A stretch of DNA of 64,000 nt from Gordonia asplenii (GTDB lineage Bacteria; Actinomycetota; Actinomycetes; Mycobacteriales; Mycobacteriaceae), in contig NZ_JABBNB010000021.1 of NCBI RefSeq assembly GCF_012933505.1, forward strand, positions 51,723-115,722, in the 5' to 3' direction. The notes below the pieces were generated by a model. It was not told where the DNA came from. It saw nothing but the letters and a program-made list of their open reading frames with translations, and ran no database searches. Positions 16,887-25,656 of the stretch are shown here, piece after piece. Every line of letters begins with the position of its first letter. Positions within the stretch are counted from its first letter, which is position 1. The translations under genes were made by a program, and so were the position numbers.

Positions 16887-18164
16887 ATGTCGATTCCCAC
16901 CGTGAGCAGAGCACTGACCCCCGAGCAACTCGACCGACGAGGTGTTGCGTCGCACGAGGTCTACACCGCCGGGTTCTACGCCGACCCGGACCGTGACTTC
17001 CAGGTCCGCACCATCCTCGGGAAGTCGACCCGCTGCGGGTCCGATGTCGGCGAAGTCCTCGCGCTCATCGCCGGTATCGGCGTCGACGACGGCGAGGGCT
17101 GGTTCACCGCATGGCGCGACCTCGGCCGTCGAATCACGCAAATCGGCGATGCCGCGTCCGCCGCAGGGCATCGGGTCAGCGCCGCACGCGCCTATCTGCG
17201 GGCCGCGAACTATTTGGGTGTTGCCTACAACTCGATCGACGGGCGCGCCGACACCGACGCTCTGCTGCCGACCTTCCGTGAGCACCGTGTCGCCTGGGAC
17301 GGCTTCGTCGCCGATACGAGGTGGCCCGTCGAGCGCGTCGACATTCCCTACGAGGGCGGCAGCATGCCCGGCTGGTTCTTCCGCCCGGACGCCTCCGACG
17401 CGCCGCGCCGGACCCTCGTGGTCAACGGCGGCAGCGACGGCTCGATCAGCGGAGTGTGGTGCGAGGCCGGTGAGGCGGCGCTCGAACGCGGTTACAACGC
17501 GTTGCTGTTCGACGGACCCGGGCAGCAGTCGATGCTCTTCGAGCGCGACATCCCGTTCCGCGCCGACTGGGAGAAGGTCATCACGCCGGTGGTGGATTTC
17601 CTGACGCGACGCGGTGATGTCGACGTCGCCAAGCTCGGGCTGTACGGCGTGAGCCAGGGCGGGTACTGGGTGTCGCGGGCCATCTGCTTCGAGCATCGAT
17701 TCGCCGGCGCCATCGCCGACGGCGGCGTGGTCGACGTCGGGCGCACGTGGTCGGCGAAGATTCCCGCTGAGCTGATGGCGCTGTACAACAGCGGCGACAA
17801 GAAGCAGTTCGACGAGATCATGTCGGCGGCGATGGCGGCTCCGACGGCTGGTGCCGCGCGAGGGACCTGGGCGTTCCGCTCCCGCCCCTATGGCGCACAA
17901 GGCTACTCAGCGGTGCTCGACGAGGTGATGAAGTTCGACTTGACGTCGTACGCGCACCGGATCAGCACACCGCTGTACGTCATCGACCCCGACGGTGAGC
18001 AGTTCTTCACCGACCAGCCTGCCGACCTAGCGGCGATGGCAGCGGGCGCCACACGCGTCCGGTTCACCCAAGAAGAGGGCGCGAGTTGGCACTGTCAGCC
18101 ACTTGCCCGGGAACTCACCGAGCAACGGATGTTCGACTGGCTTGACGAGCGGATGGGGGAGTAG
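16887..18164 (+). CDS. Alpha/beta hydrolase of the FrsA / dihydroxypseudooxynicotine-hydrolase group
   Basis: 425 residues. An N-terminal helical cap segment (about 1-140) precedes the hydrolase core: oxyanion region 'TLVVNGGSDGSISGVW', nucleophile elbow 'LYGVSQGGYW' (Ser), acid region 'YVIDPDGEQFF', and late His in 'GASWHCQP'. This layout matches C-C bond or ester hydrolases of the 2,6-dihydroxypseudooxynicotine hydrolase type. AGAGGAG stands before the ATG. It is probably cotranscribed with the membrane protein and may be controlled by the divergent LuxR regulator. The substrate is not deducible. Confidence 0.87.
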   Translation: MSIPTVSRALTPEQLDRRGVASHEVYTAGFYADPDRDFQVRTILGKSTRCGSDVGEVLALIAGIGVDDGEGWFTAWRDLGRRITQIGDAASAAGHRVSAARAYLRAANYLGVAYNSIDGRADTDALLPTFREHRVAWDGFVADTRWPVERVDIPYEGGSMPGWFFRPDASDAPRRTLVVNGGSDGSISGVWCEAGEAALERGYNALLFDGPGQQSMLFERDIPFRADWEKVITPVVDFLTRRGDVDVAKLGLYGVSQGGYWVSRAICFEHRFAGAIADGGVVDVGRTWSAKIPAELMALYNSGDKKQFDEIMSAAMAAPTAGAARGTWAFRSRPYGAQGYSAVLDEVMKFDLTSYAHRISTPLYVIDPDGEQFFTDQPADLAAMAAGATRVRFTQEEGASWHCQPLARELTEQRMFDWLDERMGE

Positions 18165-18396
18165 TCGAGTGAGTGCCTACTGGCGTGCTATCGGCCATCG
18201 AGGGCAGATTAGTTAGTCGAGTTCACTGTGCTTGACTGCGGTTTCGTGCAGGTGAACACTCTGAGTGTCAGCTTTGTCCACTTTGCGACGTCATCCCCGG
18301 ATCCCGCTGTAGCCACCACGTTGCTGTGCGCCGCAGGTGTTTTCGTCATCCTTGTCGTCCGGTCTACCCAGGATTTAGGCAAGAAAGGGTAACGCT

Positions 18397-18801
18397 ATGA
18401 ACCGAATGAATCTGATGGTCAGGCGGTTCGTTGTCGGCGTCCTGGTTATCGTCGGTCTCGCGGCCGGGTCAGTGGTGGCGACTTCACCGGCACAGGCAGC
18501 AGCGAACGGATGGGTAACGGCGTGCTTCAAGTTTGCGCCTGCCTATGGAGGAAAAGTGTGGACTGGGGCGCAGACTGCGATGACCTACCACGGCAACCTC
18601 CCGCATTACTCTCAGCCTCAATACAGTGCCAACGGCTGCACAATGTGGACGGTGCCCGGCAACCTGTGGACTGCGGTCAATGCCGCTTACACACCGGGCA
18701 ATGGGTATCGGAAGTGGTATGCGCAGACTGCACCGACGTACATCCCTGCCGGTCGGCACTATCATCTCGGCTGGACTTTGGTGTATCCCAAGTACCCATA
18801 A
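18397..18801 (+). CDS. Small secreted protein of unknown function
   Basis: 134 residues with a Sec signal peptide: basic 'MNRMNLMVRR', hydrophobic 'FVVGVLVIVGLAAGSVVA', cleavage near 'SPAQAAA'. The mature part of about 98 residues is rich in Trp, Tyr and Gly, and has two Cys ('VTACFKF', 'NGCTMW') that could form a disulfide. No family recognised. An AAGAAAGGG sequence precedes the ATG. The 232 bases upstream hold no other gene. Probably an exported or surface protein. Confidence 0.75.
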   Translation: MNRMNLMVRRFVVGVLVIVGLAAGSVVATSPAQAAANGWVTACFKFAPAYGGKVWTGAQTAMTYHGNLPHYSQPQYSANGCTMWTVPGNLWTAVNAAYTPGNGYRKWYAQTAPTYIPAGRHYHLGWTLVYPKYP

Positions 18802-18867
18802 CCATTGCGGCCGATTATCGGTGGCCGAACCTCAGCGGGTTGGTCTCGGTACGTGAATGTCTTTCCT

Positions 18868-19305
18868 CTACATCGAGGGTGGTGATCCGGTTGACAGTGC
18901 GGACAATGGTTTCGTGCCCGCATCGCCGTGCCGGTGAACAACCCGCCACTGGCCGTCCTCGCGCCGATATACCTGGGTCGCGCGCAGCGTGTACGTGCGC
19001 GGTGTGCCGTCGACGATGACCGATGTGTGCTCCAGGCCGACGGTGTAGGCCATGTCGCCCACCACGTCGCATACCTGCAGATCGAACTCGTAGGAGGTGC
19101 AGTCGGAGAGGGTGAGCGCTAGATCGGCGAACAACTCTTCGACTTCTCGGCGGCCGATGGCGTTGCGCCACGCCCCGAGCACACTTACCGGCTCGCTCTG
19201 AGACCAGACCGCCTGGCGTGGGCCGGCATCCCCGTTGTGTAACGCGACCTCTGCGTCGCGCAGCGTCGTGCGAATCCAGGTCAGGAATTCGTCGCGGTCG
19301 GACAC
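18868..19305 (-). CDS. SnoaL-like / NTF2-fold protein, intact copy
   Basis: 145 residues with an NTF2-like pattern: N-terminal helix 'RDEFLTWIRTTLRDAEVALH', 'GDAGPRQAVWSQSEPVSVLG', 'YEFDLQVCDVVGDMAYTVGL', 'YTLRATQVYRREDGQWRVVH'. Proteins of this type (SnoaL-like, often DUF4440-related) bind or isomerise small molecules. A second, truncated and almost identical copy lies at 28326-28631 in the same orientation. The ATG at 19305 is accepted because the N-terminal helix is complete from it. Confidence 0.85.
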   Translation of the reverse strand: MSDRDEFLTWIRTTLRDAEVALHNGDAGPRQAVWSQSEPVSVLGAWRNAIGRREVEELFADLALTLSDCTSYEFDLQVCDVVGDMAYTVGLEHTSVIVDGTPRTYTLRATQVYRREDGQWRVVHRHGDAGTKPLSALSTGSPPSM

Positions 19306-19452
19306 GTGTCAAGAATGCGCCGGCGCGGGAAGCGAGGTCAAGAGGTGGTCGGGCTGTTCGGGACATGGCTGGGTGGTTCTGTCGGACCGCGATCTCGAAT
19401 GATGTGAGTGTCGGATAGACGCGTTGCTGTCGGCCGTGCCTATCATGTCCGA

Positions 19453-20118
19453 ATGGTGAACTTGCCGGCGCAGGTGAGCGCGGTCGTCTTTGACTGCGAT
19501 GGCCTTCTGCTGGACACCGAGACGTGTTGGTCGCGAGCTGAAGCGTCGTTGTTCGCTGACTACGGTTTCAGCTTCGGCCCTACCGAGAAGGACTTGCTGA
19601 TCGGACGCACTCTCGAAGCGGCGTGCGCCAACATGGCCGAATACATCGGACGGCCTGGGACCGGCCCCGAACTCGAAGCGACTCTGTTGCCGCGGGTGCA
19701 CGCCGAGCTCGCCGCCGGCGCAGAGCCAATGCAAGGGGCAGTTGAGTTGCTGAAAATGCTGGCCGGACGCATCCCGATGGGGGTCGCAACCAATAGCCAA
19801 CGGGGCATGCTCGACACCGCGCTCGGTTCGGCGTCCATCGCGGAGTTCTTCGACGCGTCGGTAGCCGCGGATGAGGTCATCGAGCCCAAGCCGAGCCCGG
19901 AGTTGTACCTACGCGCATTCGAGCTGCTATCAGCCTCGCCGCTAACCGGCGTCGCGCTGGAGGATTCGTCCACTGGCGTCGCCGCCGCCCGAAGCGCGGG
20001 CGCTTACCTAATCACCGTCCCGTCACAGGTCGGAAAGGCCCTCGACGGCGACCTTGTCGCTGGGTCACTCAACGACCCCCGGATCGTTGAGTGGGCTCAG
20101 ACCGTCGCTGTAATCTGA
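19453..20118 (+). CDS. HAD-superfamily phosphatase
   Basis: 221 residues. HAD motif I 'VFDCDGLLLDTE' (nucleophile and acid Asp) near residue 12, motif II Thr of 'MGVATNSQRG', motif III Lys of 'VIEPKPSPELY', motif IV 'ALEDSSTG'. A helical cap sits between I and II, so it is a beta-phosphoglucomutase-like (type I cap) enzyme that removes phosphate from a small metabolite. The ATG at 19453 gives the standard N-terminus. Substrate unknown. Confidence 0.9.
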   Translation: MVNLPAQVSAVVFDCDGLLLDTETCWSRAEASLFADYGFSFGPTEKDLLIGRTLEAACANMAEYIGRPGTGPELEATLLPRVHAELAAGAEPMQGAVELLKMLAGRIPMGVATNSQRGMLDTALGSASIAEFFDASVAADEVIEPKPSPELYLRAFELLSASPLTGVALEDSSTGVAAARSAGAYLITVPSQVGKALDGDLVAGSLNDPRIVEWAQTVAVI

Positions 20119-20310
20119 CCGTGCAGATACAGTCCACAGATTGAGTTCTGATCGGGTCACTGCCTGCGGTATCGCCGGAGCAGAGTCCGTAGTGGCGACT
20201 GCCTGGGAGACGCCTCCACGCTGCACGGCCCGCCTTGCGGACTTCGAACGTACCCGACACCCGTGGCAGCCAACTCGTTGTATGTGCGGTGGCAATCATC
20301 GGCGTCGCGC

Positions 20311-20622
20311 CTAGGCCTCGTCTTTCGCCCAGCGTTCTAGTGCGACAATCGCCTCCCGCAAAGCGAGTCCGCGGTCGGTCAGCGCATAGGCCCGTGTGTT
20401 GTGTCGGAGCGGCAGCCGGGCCAGCACGCCCGCCGCCTCGAGCTCGCGCAGTCGGGTCGCGAGTATGTTCGTCGGCACTCCGAGGTCGCGCTGTAGATCG
20501 CCGTATCGCTGCGGTCCGTCGAGCAGCCTTCCCACGATGAGCAACGCCCACCGCGCTCCGACGATGTTCAATGCTGCGGCGAGGTCGCTCACGCTGTCGG
20601 GTCGGTCTCCGGCTTCATCCAA
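20311..20622 (-). CDS. HxlR-family transcriptional regulator
   Basis: 103 residues forming one winged helix: 'ALNIVGARWALLIVGRLLDG', 'RYGDLQRDLGVPTNILATRL', 'LRHNTRAYALTDRG'. The usual N-terminal Cys of redox-sensing HxlR proteins is absent. The start overlaps the preceding VOC gene by 34 bases, so the two are translationally coupled. A palindrome 10 bases upstream of the VOC start (21003-21019) is the probable operator. Confidence 0.87.
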   Translation of the reverse strand: MDEAGDRPDSVSDLAAALNIVGARWALLIVGRLLDGPQRYGDLQRDLGVPTNILATRLRELEAAGVLARLPLRHNTRAYALTDRGLALREAIVALERWAKDEA

Positions 20623-20993
20623 AACGGCGAGTAATGGTAGCCGTCAGGATCGTCAAACTGGCGCTGATACATGAACGGGTAATCGTCAACATCGCCAATC
20701 CGTCCACCTGCGGCGCCAGCGCGCTCGACGAGATCGTCGACTGCCTCTCGGCTGTCGAGATCGAACGAGACGGTGACCTTTGACGGGGTATCGGGACCTC
20801 CGACCAGTTCTTCCACGCCGCCGACGCTGGCGTACATCTCGCGACTGCCGAGCATCACGTACTGGTTGGGCGCGATCACGAAGCATGACACGTTGTGGTC
20901 AGACATATCAGTGTTGAGGGTCCAGCCGAGGGCCGAGTAAAAGGCGGTTGAACGCTCGACGTTCTCGACCGGGCAGGTTATGAAGAGGCTCAT
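20589..20993 (-). CDS. VOC-family (glyoxalase/bleomycin-resistance fold) protein
   Basis: 134 residues: 'MSLFITCPVENVERSTAFYS', 'NVSCFVIAPNQYVMLGSR', 'VSFDLDSREAVDDLVERA', 'QRQFDDPDGYHYSPFWM'. This is the 'predicted lactoylglutathione lyase' group (PhnB-like two-module VOC), whose members are metal-dependent isomerases or resistance proteins. The ATG at 20993 has GGA about 6 bases upstream; an ATG 9 bases earlier is possible. It is coupled to the HxlR gene and probably controlled by it. Confidence 0.85.
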   Translation of the reverse strand: MSLFITCPVENVERSTAFYSALGWTLNTDMSDHNVSCFVIAPNQYVMLGSREMYASVGGVEELVGGPDTPSKVTVSFDLDSREAVDDLVERAGAAGGRIGDVDDYPFMYQRQFDDPDGYHYSPFWMKPETDPTA

Positions 20994-21002
20994 GAGATCC
21001 AT

Positions 21003-21019
21003 ACTTGCAAAAAGCAAGT
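21003..21019. promoter_or_regulatory. ACTTGC-n5-GCAAGT palindrome, candidate HxlR operator
   Basis: A perfect 6-bp inverted repeat (ACTTGC AAAAA GCAAGT) sits 10 bases upstream of the VOC start codon. Its size and position suit an autoregulatory HxlR dimer site. Confidence 0.6.
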
Positions 21020-21377
21020 GCGCCGTCAAGGTGGGTGTGGTTGGTTTGACGTGTTCGAGCCAGTCGACCACGTTGCGGTCGACCACGATGTCGTCGAATC
21101 CGCCTGCGACAGATCGTGATCCAGTCTGGGTTCCGGGCGACTGGGGCAGGGGACATAGACCGCCGTCCACATCCAGGACGAGTGCTCCTCTTGGGCGCCG
21201 CGCCGGGGTTGTTGACGGCGTTTGGAAATCAGGGACGGCGGGGCGTCGGGGTCAGAGCCGGTCCGTACGATCAACGTCAGCCGCCCACCTTGGACCGACA
21301 CTCCCATCCAATGCCGCGGTGCGAAAAATCTCGGCATTGCGGTCAAGTCGATCGCTTCGGACGTAAGGCGGCGGCCC

Positions 21378-22601
21378 ATGGCATTCGGAATGCTCAACGG
21401 TGCAGAACTCGCGGGACGAGCAGGAGCAGCCTTCCCCATCCGGCTCGCACGGGCCAGCCCGACAAACGGCGCGCGATCGGTACATCTAGACGGCTGGACC
21501 ACCACAATTAGCGACGCCGGCGACCTGGTGACAACGTGCACAGAGGCGCTGGTCGCGGTTGATCGCGTGGAAGCGGTTGCCCGCCGCCGCGCGAATGAGG
21601 GGTTGGACTATCTCTGTGCCGTTGAGTTCATCGACGTGGTCCTGTCCAAGGCACTCGACGACTTCGTAACCTGGGGTACGGACCCGGACACAGAATCGGA
21701 GGCACTGCGCGTGACTGCGATTCTGAGCATGAAATTCGAGTTGACGTTCAATACAAAAGTCATTAATGCGAACGGCGTAGAGGTTCCGCCGCCGCCTCGC
21801 GACCCCAAGCCGCACGAGGCTATGCGATTCATGCGTATGGCGCGCACCGCAACCTCGCGCCACGACGCCTACGTCAACCTGAGTCTCACACTGGAGTCAC
21901 TGCTACACGAACTGCACCCTCATGTCCGAAAGGGCAAGGGCCGCAAGGGGGAGAGTGAGTGGTTCAAAGAAGCACTCGCGGTAGCTGATCAGAAGGTGCC
22001 GATCGCTCAGCTTGCGCCCCCAAGTACACCCAATCCAATTCAATGGATATACGACCACATATATGGCGAATTCCGGTCCGGTCTGATGCACGCGAAGGAC
22101 GATTTCCAGCTCCCAGGCGACGAACACCGCGCTGCTGAATTCGAAGCTCTGTTCGCGCAGCTTTGGCGATACGTCGCCGCGCTCATGCAGGCCACGCTCG
22201 ATACGCCAGGACGCGGGTCAACGACATCCGATGCGATGTGGACTGGACTCGGCAAGCACCACTTTTCGGGGATGTATGCGGCAGTCACCAACGATGCGAA
22301 CGCTACAGGGATCACGGAATCATTCGCTCCAAGCGGTGGAGGAATCCAGCAACTGCCACTTGGCGAGGTCGCATATCCGAGCCACGGCCTCCTCCTATGC
22401 TTGGCGACGTGCTCTGCCGGCGCAGTTCGCCCGCTGGGTCCCCTCACCCGTATCGGAAGCGTCAGTACAGATGGGAGAGCTTGGACTGCGTCCGAACTTC
22501 CGATGCCTCTGATCGTGGGTGACGCCGTTGACGAGTTCCAAGTCCTCGTTGGCGTCCGACACGCCAACGAGGGTGGAATTGTGACTCAATTCGACAATTG
22601 A
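21378..22601 (+). CDS. Unknown protein with R-x4-H motif, candidate HEPN domain
   Basis: About 407 residues from ATG 21378; the frame continues open to 21222. No confident family. Around residues 155-245 a helical stretch ('RHDAYVNLSLTLESLLHELH', later 'IYDHIYGEFRSGLMHAK') ends in R-S-G-L-M-H, an R-x4-H motif at about R233/H238. This is the catalytic signature of HEPN ribonucleases and resembles Apea-type HEPN domains. The C-terminal 110 residues are not recognisable. It sits alone at the left end of a region rich in defence-type genes and remnants. HEPN assignment is inference from motif and helical context; the coding call rests on length and codon use. Confidence 0.65.
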   Translation: MAFGMLNGAELAGRAGAAFPIRLARASPTNGARSVHLDGWTTTISDAGDLVTTCTEALVAVDRVEAVARRRANEGLDYLCAVEFIDVVLSKALDDFVTWGTDPDTESEALRVTAILSMKFELTFNTKVINANGVEVPPPPRDPKPHEAMRFMRMARTATSRHDAYVNLSLTLESLLHELHPHVRKGKGRKGESEWFKEALAVADQKVPIAQLAPPSTPNPIQWIYDHIYGEFRSGLMHAKDDFQLPGDEHRAAEFEALFAQLWRYVAALMQATLDTPGRGSTTSDAMWTGLGKHHFSGMYAAVTNDANATGITESFAPSGGGIQQLPLGEVAYPSHGLLLCLATCSAGAVRPLGPLTRIGSVSTDGRAWTASELPMPLIVGDAVDEFQVLVGVRHANEGGIVTQFDN

Positions 22602-22872
22602 TTGGCAGCAGCCGAACGTGATTCGGTGCCCGCGGCCGATCGCCAGAGCCGCCGGCGAATGAGAGATCGACTTCGGACTAATCGCTTGTTTGGGACGTAC
22701 GTGCGATCCTCTCGGAACTTCCTGGATGTCGAGGGGAATGTTTGAAGCCGGACTGTCCAGCAGCGATCGAGCCTGAAACGTCGTGGCACCTACCATTTGT
22801 CCGAAACCTCTGCGACAGGCGACGTCCTCGGGCTAGGTTCAGGCTGTCATTACCACTGGGGGGGAGACAACC

Positions 22873-23553
22873 ATGAAATCTGCACAGCTGGAACAGATCC
22901 GCACGGACCTGTCGGCGGGATACGGCAGGATCCAACACACCTTATGCGGTGCGCGCACCGAGGGGGAGCGCCAGATGCGTTCGATCGTCGGACATGTGAA
23001 ACGCGCCGTCGACACCTCATCACCGACTTGGCTGCCGCGTGACATTGCTGACGGCGTGCGCGAACAGTTGCAGATCCCGGCGTGTGCGTCGGATCTATTA
23101 GCGGCGGGCGCCCACGGGATGGTGGTGTTCGAGGGGCCTGCGACGCGCACGTCGCTGGGCGCGGCGAGGTCGACCGCCGGGGCACCGGTCAACGGGCTGG
23201 CCTGGTGGCCCGCCAGGCTCGAGGAGTCCAGTCTGGACTACGACGGCGACGAGCCCGAACTGATCGTGGTCCATGTCCTGTCGACCGAGATCGGCGACGG
23301 CTCGCCGTGGCTGGCATCGTTGTGGGGATCGGCGACGCTGAAGGACATCGGCATGTTCGCCCTGCCGCTGAACCAGGAGATCATCCCGCCGTCGGCCGAG
23401 GAAGACGACCTGGCACCGGCGATCGCGACGCTGCTCGGCTTCGGTTCGGCAGTCCGCGAAGCACGCCTTATCTTCGACGTCGTGGGAGGTGACGCGTCGG
23501 CGTCGCGCACGGTCGGTTGCCGACCACGGACCGCCGCGGTGCTCGCCGCCTGA
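22873..23553 (+). CDS. Hypothetical protein, unknown family
   Basis: 226 residues, starting at ATG after a strong GGGGGGAGAC ribosome site. It is soluble, with 'YGRIQHTLCGARTEGERQMR' near the N-terminus and 'MFALPLNQEIIPPSAEEDDL' later; no signal peptide, membrane helix or catalytic motif is recognised. It abuts a restriction-endonuclease remnant on the opposite strand (23570-23864), and its last 15 residues ('TVGCRPRTAAVLAA') are low-complexity, so its C-terminus may have been altered by the same rearrangement (inference). Confidence 0.6.
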   Translation: MKSAQLEQIRTDLSAGYGRIQHTLCGARTEGERQMRSIVGHVKRAVDTSSPTWLPRDIADGVREQLQIPACASDLLAAGAHGMVVFEGPATRTSLGAARSTAGAPVNGLAWWPARLEESSLDYDGDEPELIVVHVLSTEIGDGSPWLASLWGSATLKDIGMFALPLNQEIIPPSAEEDDLAPAIATLLGFGSAVREARLIFDVVGGDASASRTVGCRPRTAAVLAA

Positions 23554-23569
23554 GGCGTCGCTGCGGCCG

Positions 23570-23864
23570 CGCTCTCGGTGCGGTGATCCGAGATTGCCAC
23601 TGCATCTGTGGTGAAACGCCCACTGGTCGCGATCACAAGAGTCCGAACGACAGGAGGCTCCCAAAGGTGCAGAGCCGCAAGGGTGTTTGTGACATCGGAA
23701 GGGGCGACAGAGTTCGACGTCCAGTGCTTGGCCTGCGCGATTACTCGTTCGATTCGCGTGGTCCCGCCGTCATCGCTGATGGCGCGCTCGGCAGACAGAT
23801 CACGCCCCCGATCGGGTGCGCGGGTCTTCATCAACCACTCGACGTTCTCGTAGCTTGGAACCGG
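23570..23864 (-). pseudogene. Remnant of a restriction-endonuclease-like (Mrr-type) protein
   Basis: The minus-strand frame reads 'YENVEWLMKTRAPDRGRDLS', then 'RIERVIAQAKHWTSNSVAPS', then 'LHLWEPPVVRTLVIATSGRF', then 'TTDAVAISDHRTES'. The Q-x-K of 'AQAKHW' and the 'IATSGRFTTDAV' strand match the core of Mrr/PD-(D/E)XK endonucleases that act as effector domains. There is an in-frame TGA directly upstream (23865-23867), and homology-like sequence stops near 23570 where the opposing gene ends, so both termini are missing. The upstream break coincides exactly with a dispersed repeat. Not expected to make a functional protein. Confidence 0.6.
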
Positions 23865-23867
23865 TCA

Positions 23868-24056
23868 GTCACAACGACTTTCGACGATCGGTGCTTGCGT
23901 CGGCGATGTCACCCGGCGGGTGTCGCTTGCGCACCCAACAGGTGCACAAGCCTCGATGTTCGATTCCATCGCAATTCGAATTGTGCCGCCCTCAAATGCA
24001 TTGTGGTACAGAGGTTTCGACACACTCGCCAGCGCTCCTCGCGTCTCGACCAGCAG
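23868..24056 (-). repeat. About 190-bp dispersed repeat, copy A
   Basis: Read on the minus strand this matches the plus strand at 50783-50980. Shared blocks in order are CTGCTGGT, GTGTCGAAACC, TGTACCACAATGCATTTGA, GATGGAATCGAACAT, CATCGCCGAC and CGTCGAAAGTCGTTGTG. One end abuts the restriction-endonuclease remnant. The identity was judged by eye. The remaining gap to 24190 holds no gene I can support. Confidence 0.7.
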
Positions 24057-24189
24057 ATGAGTACACGACCGGTGGATCCAGGTCGAGTAGGGACCAACCG
24101 CGCAGCGGTGGTCCCGTATCGAGACGGAGTAGTTTCATGAAACCCCTTGCGGCACTGTCAATCTCATCCCGCCCGGTCGCGTGACGTGG

Positions 24190-25368
24190 CTACTTCGGCA
24201 GCGCCGCTGAAAGACTCGCGAAGATGGCTTGCGCGGCAGGCGTCGGCTTACCGTCGATGGTAGTGCTGTTGTCGGTGTTGGTCAGCACGATCACCGTAGT
24301 GTCGGTGGGATAGTTGTGGAACAGCACGCTGTTGTAGCCGGGGATGTCGCCGTCGTGGCCCCACCAGCCGCCGCGGTCACCGATGCCGATGCCGTAGCCT
24401 GCGGTGGGGCTGTTCGGCGGCGGGCTGTGCAGAATCGAATCTCGGCGCAGCTGTTGGGTTTTGGCGTCGAGCACGCCGGTGCCGGTGAACAATGCGGCAG
24501 CCCATTTCTGGAGGTCGTCGAGCGTGGAGATCACCGCGCCCGCGGTGAACGCCATCGATGGATTCCAGTGTGTGGAGTCGGCATTGCGGCCCGCCGGCTG
24601 GCCCTGGTTGGTCAGCCCGGACAAGTACGGCGATGCGATCTGGGTCGACTCGCCGGGAAAGCTGGTGTCGGCCATACCCAGTGGGCCGAAAAGCCGTTCG
24701 CTGAGGACTTTGTCGATCGGCTGGTCGAGGACCTTCTCGATGACCATGCCCAACAGCACGTAGTTGGTGTTGGAGTACTGCCATCCCTTGCCGGGCGCGA
24801 AGACCGGGGGCATGGACTTGGCGACGTCGACGAGTTGTTGGGGCTGCCAGGCTTGCTCGGGATGTGCGAAGTACTTGTCGGTGAAGGCGTTCGATGCGGT
24901 GTAGGACGGGATGCCGCTGGTCATGTCCGCGACTTGGCGCAGTGTGGCGGTCGCGTTCGGCGCACTCGGCAGGTACTTTCCGAGAGGGTCGTCGAGGGCG
25001 ACTTTGCCCTCCTGGACCAGTTGTAAGAGCACGGTTGCCGTCATCGTCTTGGTGAGCGATCCGACGCGGGTGTGATCGGTCGGTTGCGGTTTCGTCGTGC
25101 CGCCCGCGGCGGTTGTTCCGGAAACGCCGGTCCAGGTGCCGTGCGGCGAGATGATCCGGGCCAGTGCGCCGGGCGCCCCCGAGCGGGCCCGCGCATCGTC
25201 GAGCACCGTTTGCAGTGCCGCGGTGGTCGTGGCGTTCATGGTCGTCGAGGTGGCTACGGTTGCCGAGGACGTCGGCGTCGGCGTGCTCGACGACGAGGAA
25301 CAACCCGCGATGGCGACTGCACTGACAAGGACACTGACCGCCAGTCGCGATCGCGATACAACACTCAT
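24190..25368 (-). CDS. Beta-lactamase-fold serine hydrolase, lipoprotein
   Basis: 392 residues with a lipoprotein signal ('VLVSAVAIAGC', lipidated Cys near residue 23) and a Ser/Thr/Pro-rich spacer before the catalytic domain. Class C beta-lactamase / D-aminopeptidase motifs are present: 'SLTK' (Ser-x2-Lys) near residue 103, 'YSN' (Tyr-x-Asn) near 198, and 'HDG' near 340 in place of KTG. It probably acts on peptidoglycan peptides or esters at the cell surface rather than as a resistance enzyme (family knowledge). It stands alone, facing the SDR gene at 25657. Confidence 0.88.
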   Translation of the reverse strand: MSVVSRSRLAVSVLVSAVAIAGCSSSSSTPTPTSSATVATSTTMNATTTAALQTVLDDARARSGAPGALARIISPHGTWTGVSGTTAAGGTTKPQPTDHTRVGSLTKTMTATVLLQLVQEGKVALDDPLGKYLPSAPNATATLRQVADMTSGIPSYTASNAFTDKYFAHPEQAWQPQQLVDVAKSMPPVFAPGKGWQYSNTNYVLLGMVIEKVLDQPIDKVLSERLFGPLGMADTSFPGESTQIASPYLSGLTNQGQPAGRNADSTHWNPSMAFTAGAVISTLDDLQKWAAALFTGTGVLDAKTQQLRRDSILHSPPPNSPTAGYGIGIGDRGGWWGHDGDIPGYNSVLFHNYPTDTTVIVLTNTDNSTTIDGKPTPAAQAIFASLSAALPK

Positions 25369-25656
25369 GTCGGCAGCCTGTCTGTACGGACGATGTGTCG
25401 GTCGATCTGATAGTGCCGGACCGGCGCCGCGCAGGGGTGCGGAACGCGCTAACCGGCGGCCTGTCCGTGGACGATAGATCTGGTTGCCGGACCGACGGCA
25501 CGACGCAGTGCGGTACCCGCGAAGTCAGTCGTTCGGGGAGATCGGGACCAGGCAGGTCGGTCCGCATGCAGACGGGTTGCAACCCCTTGCAACTCTGTGG
25601 CCCCAACAGGTGTCTTCGTAGATTGGCGAGGGAATTGAATCGACGAAGGAGACACC

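Noticed and set aside
16230..17900. Minus-strand open frame of 556 codons
   Set aside because: Antisense to the membrane protein and hydrolase genes, which carry the recognisable motifs.
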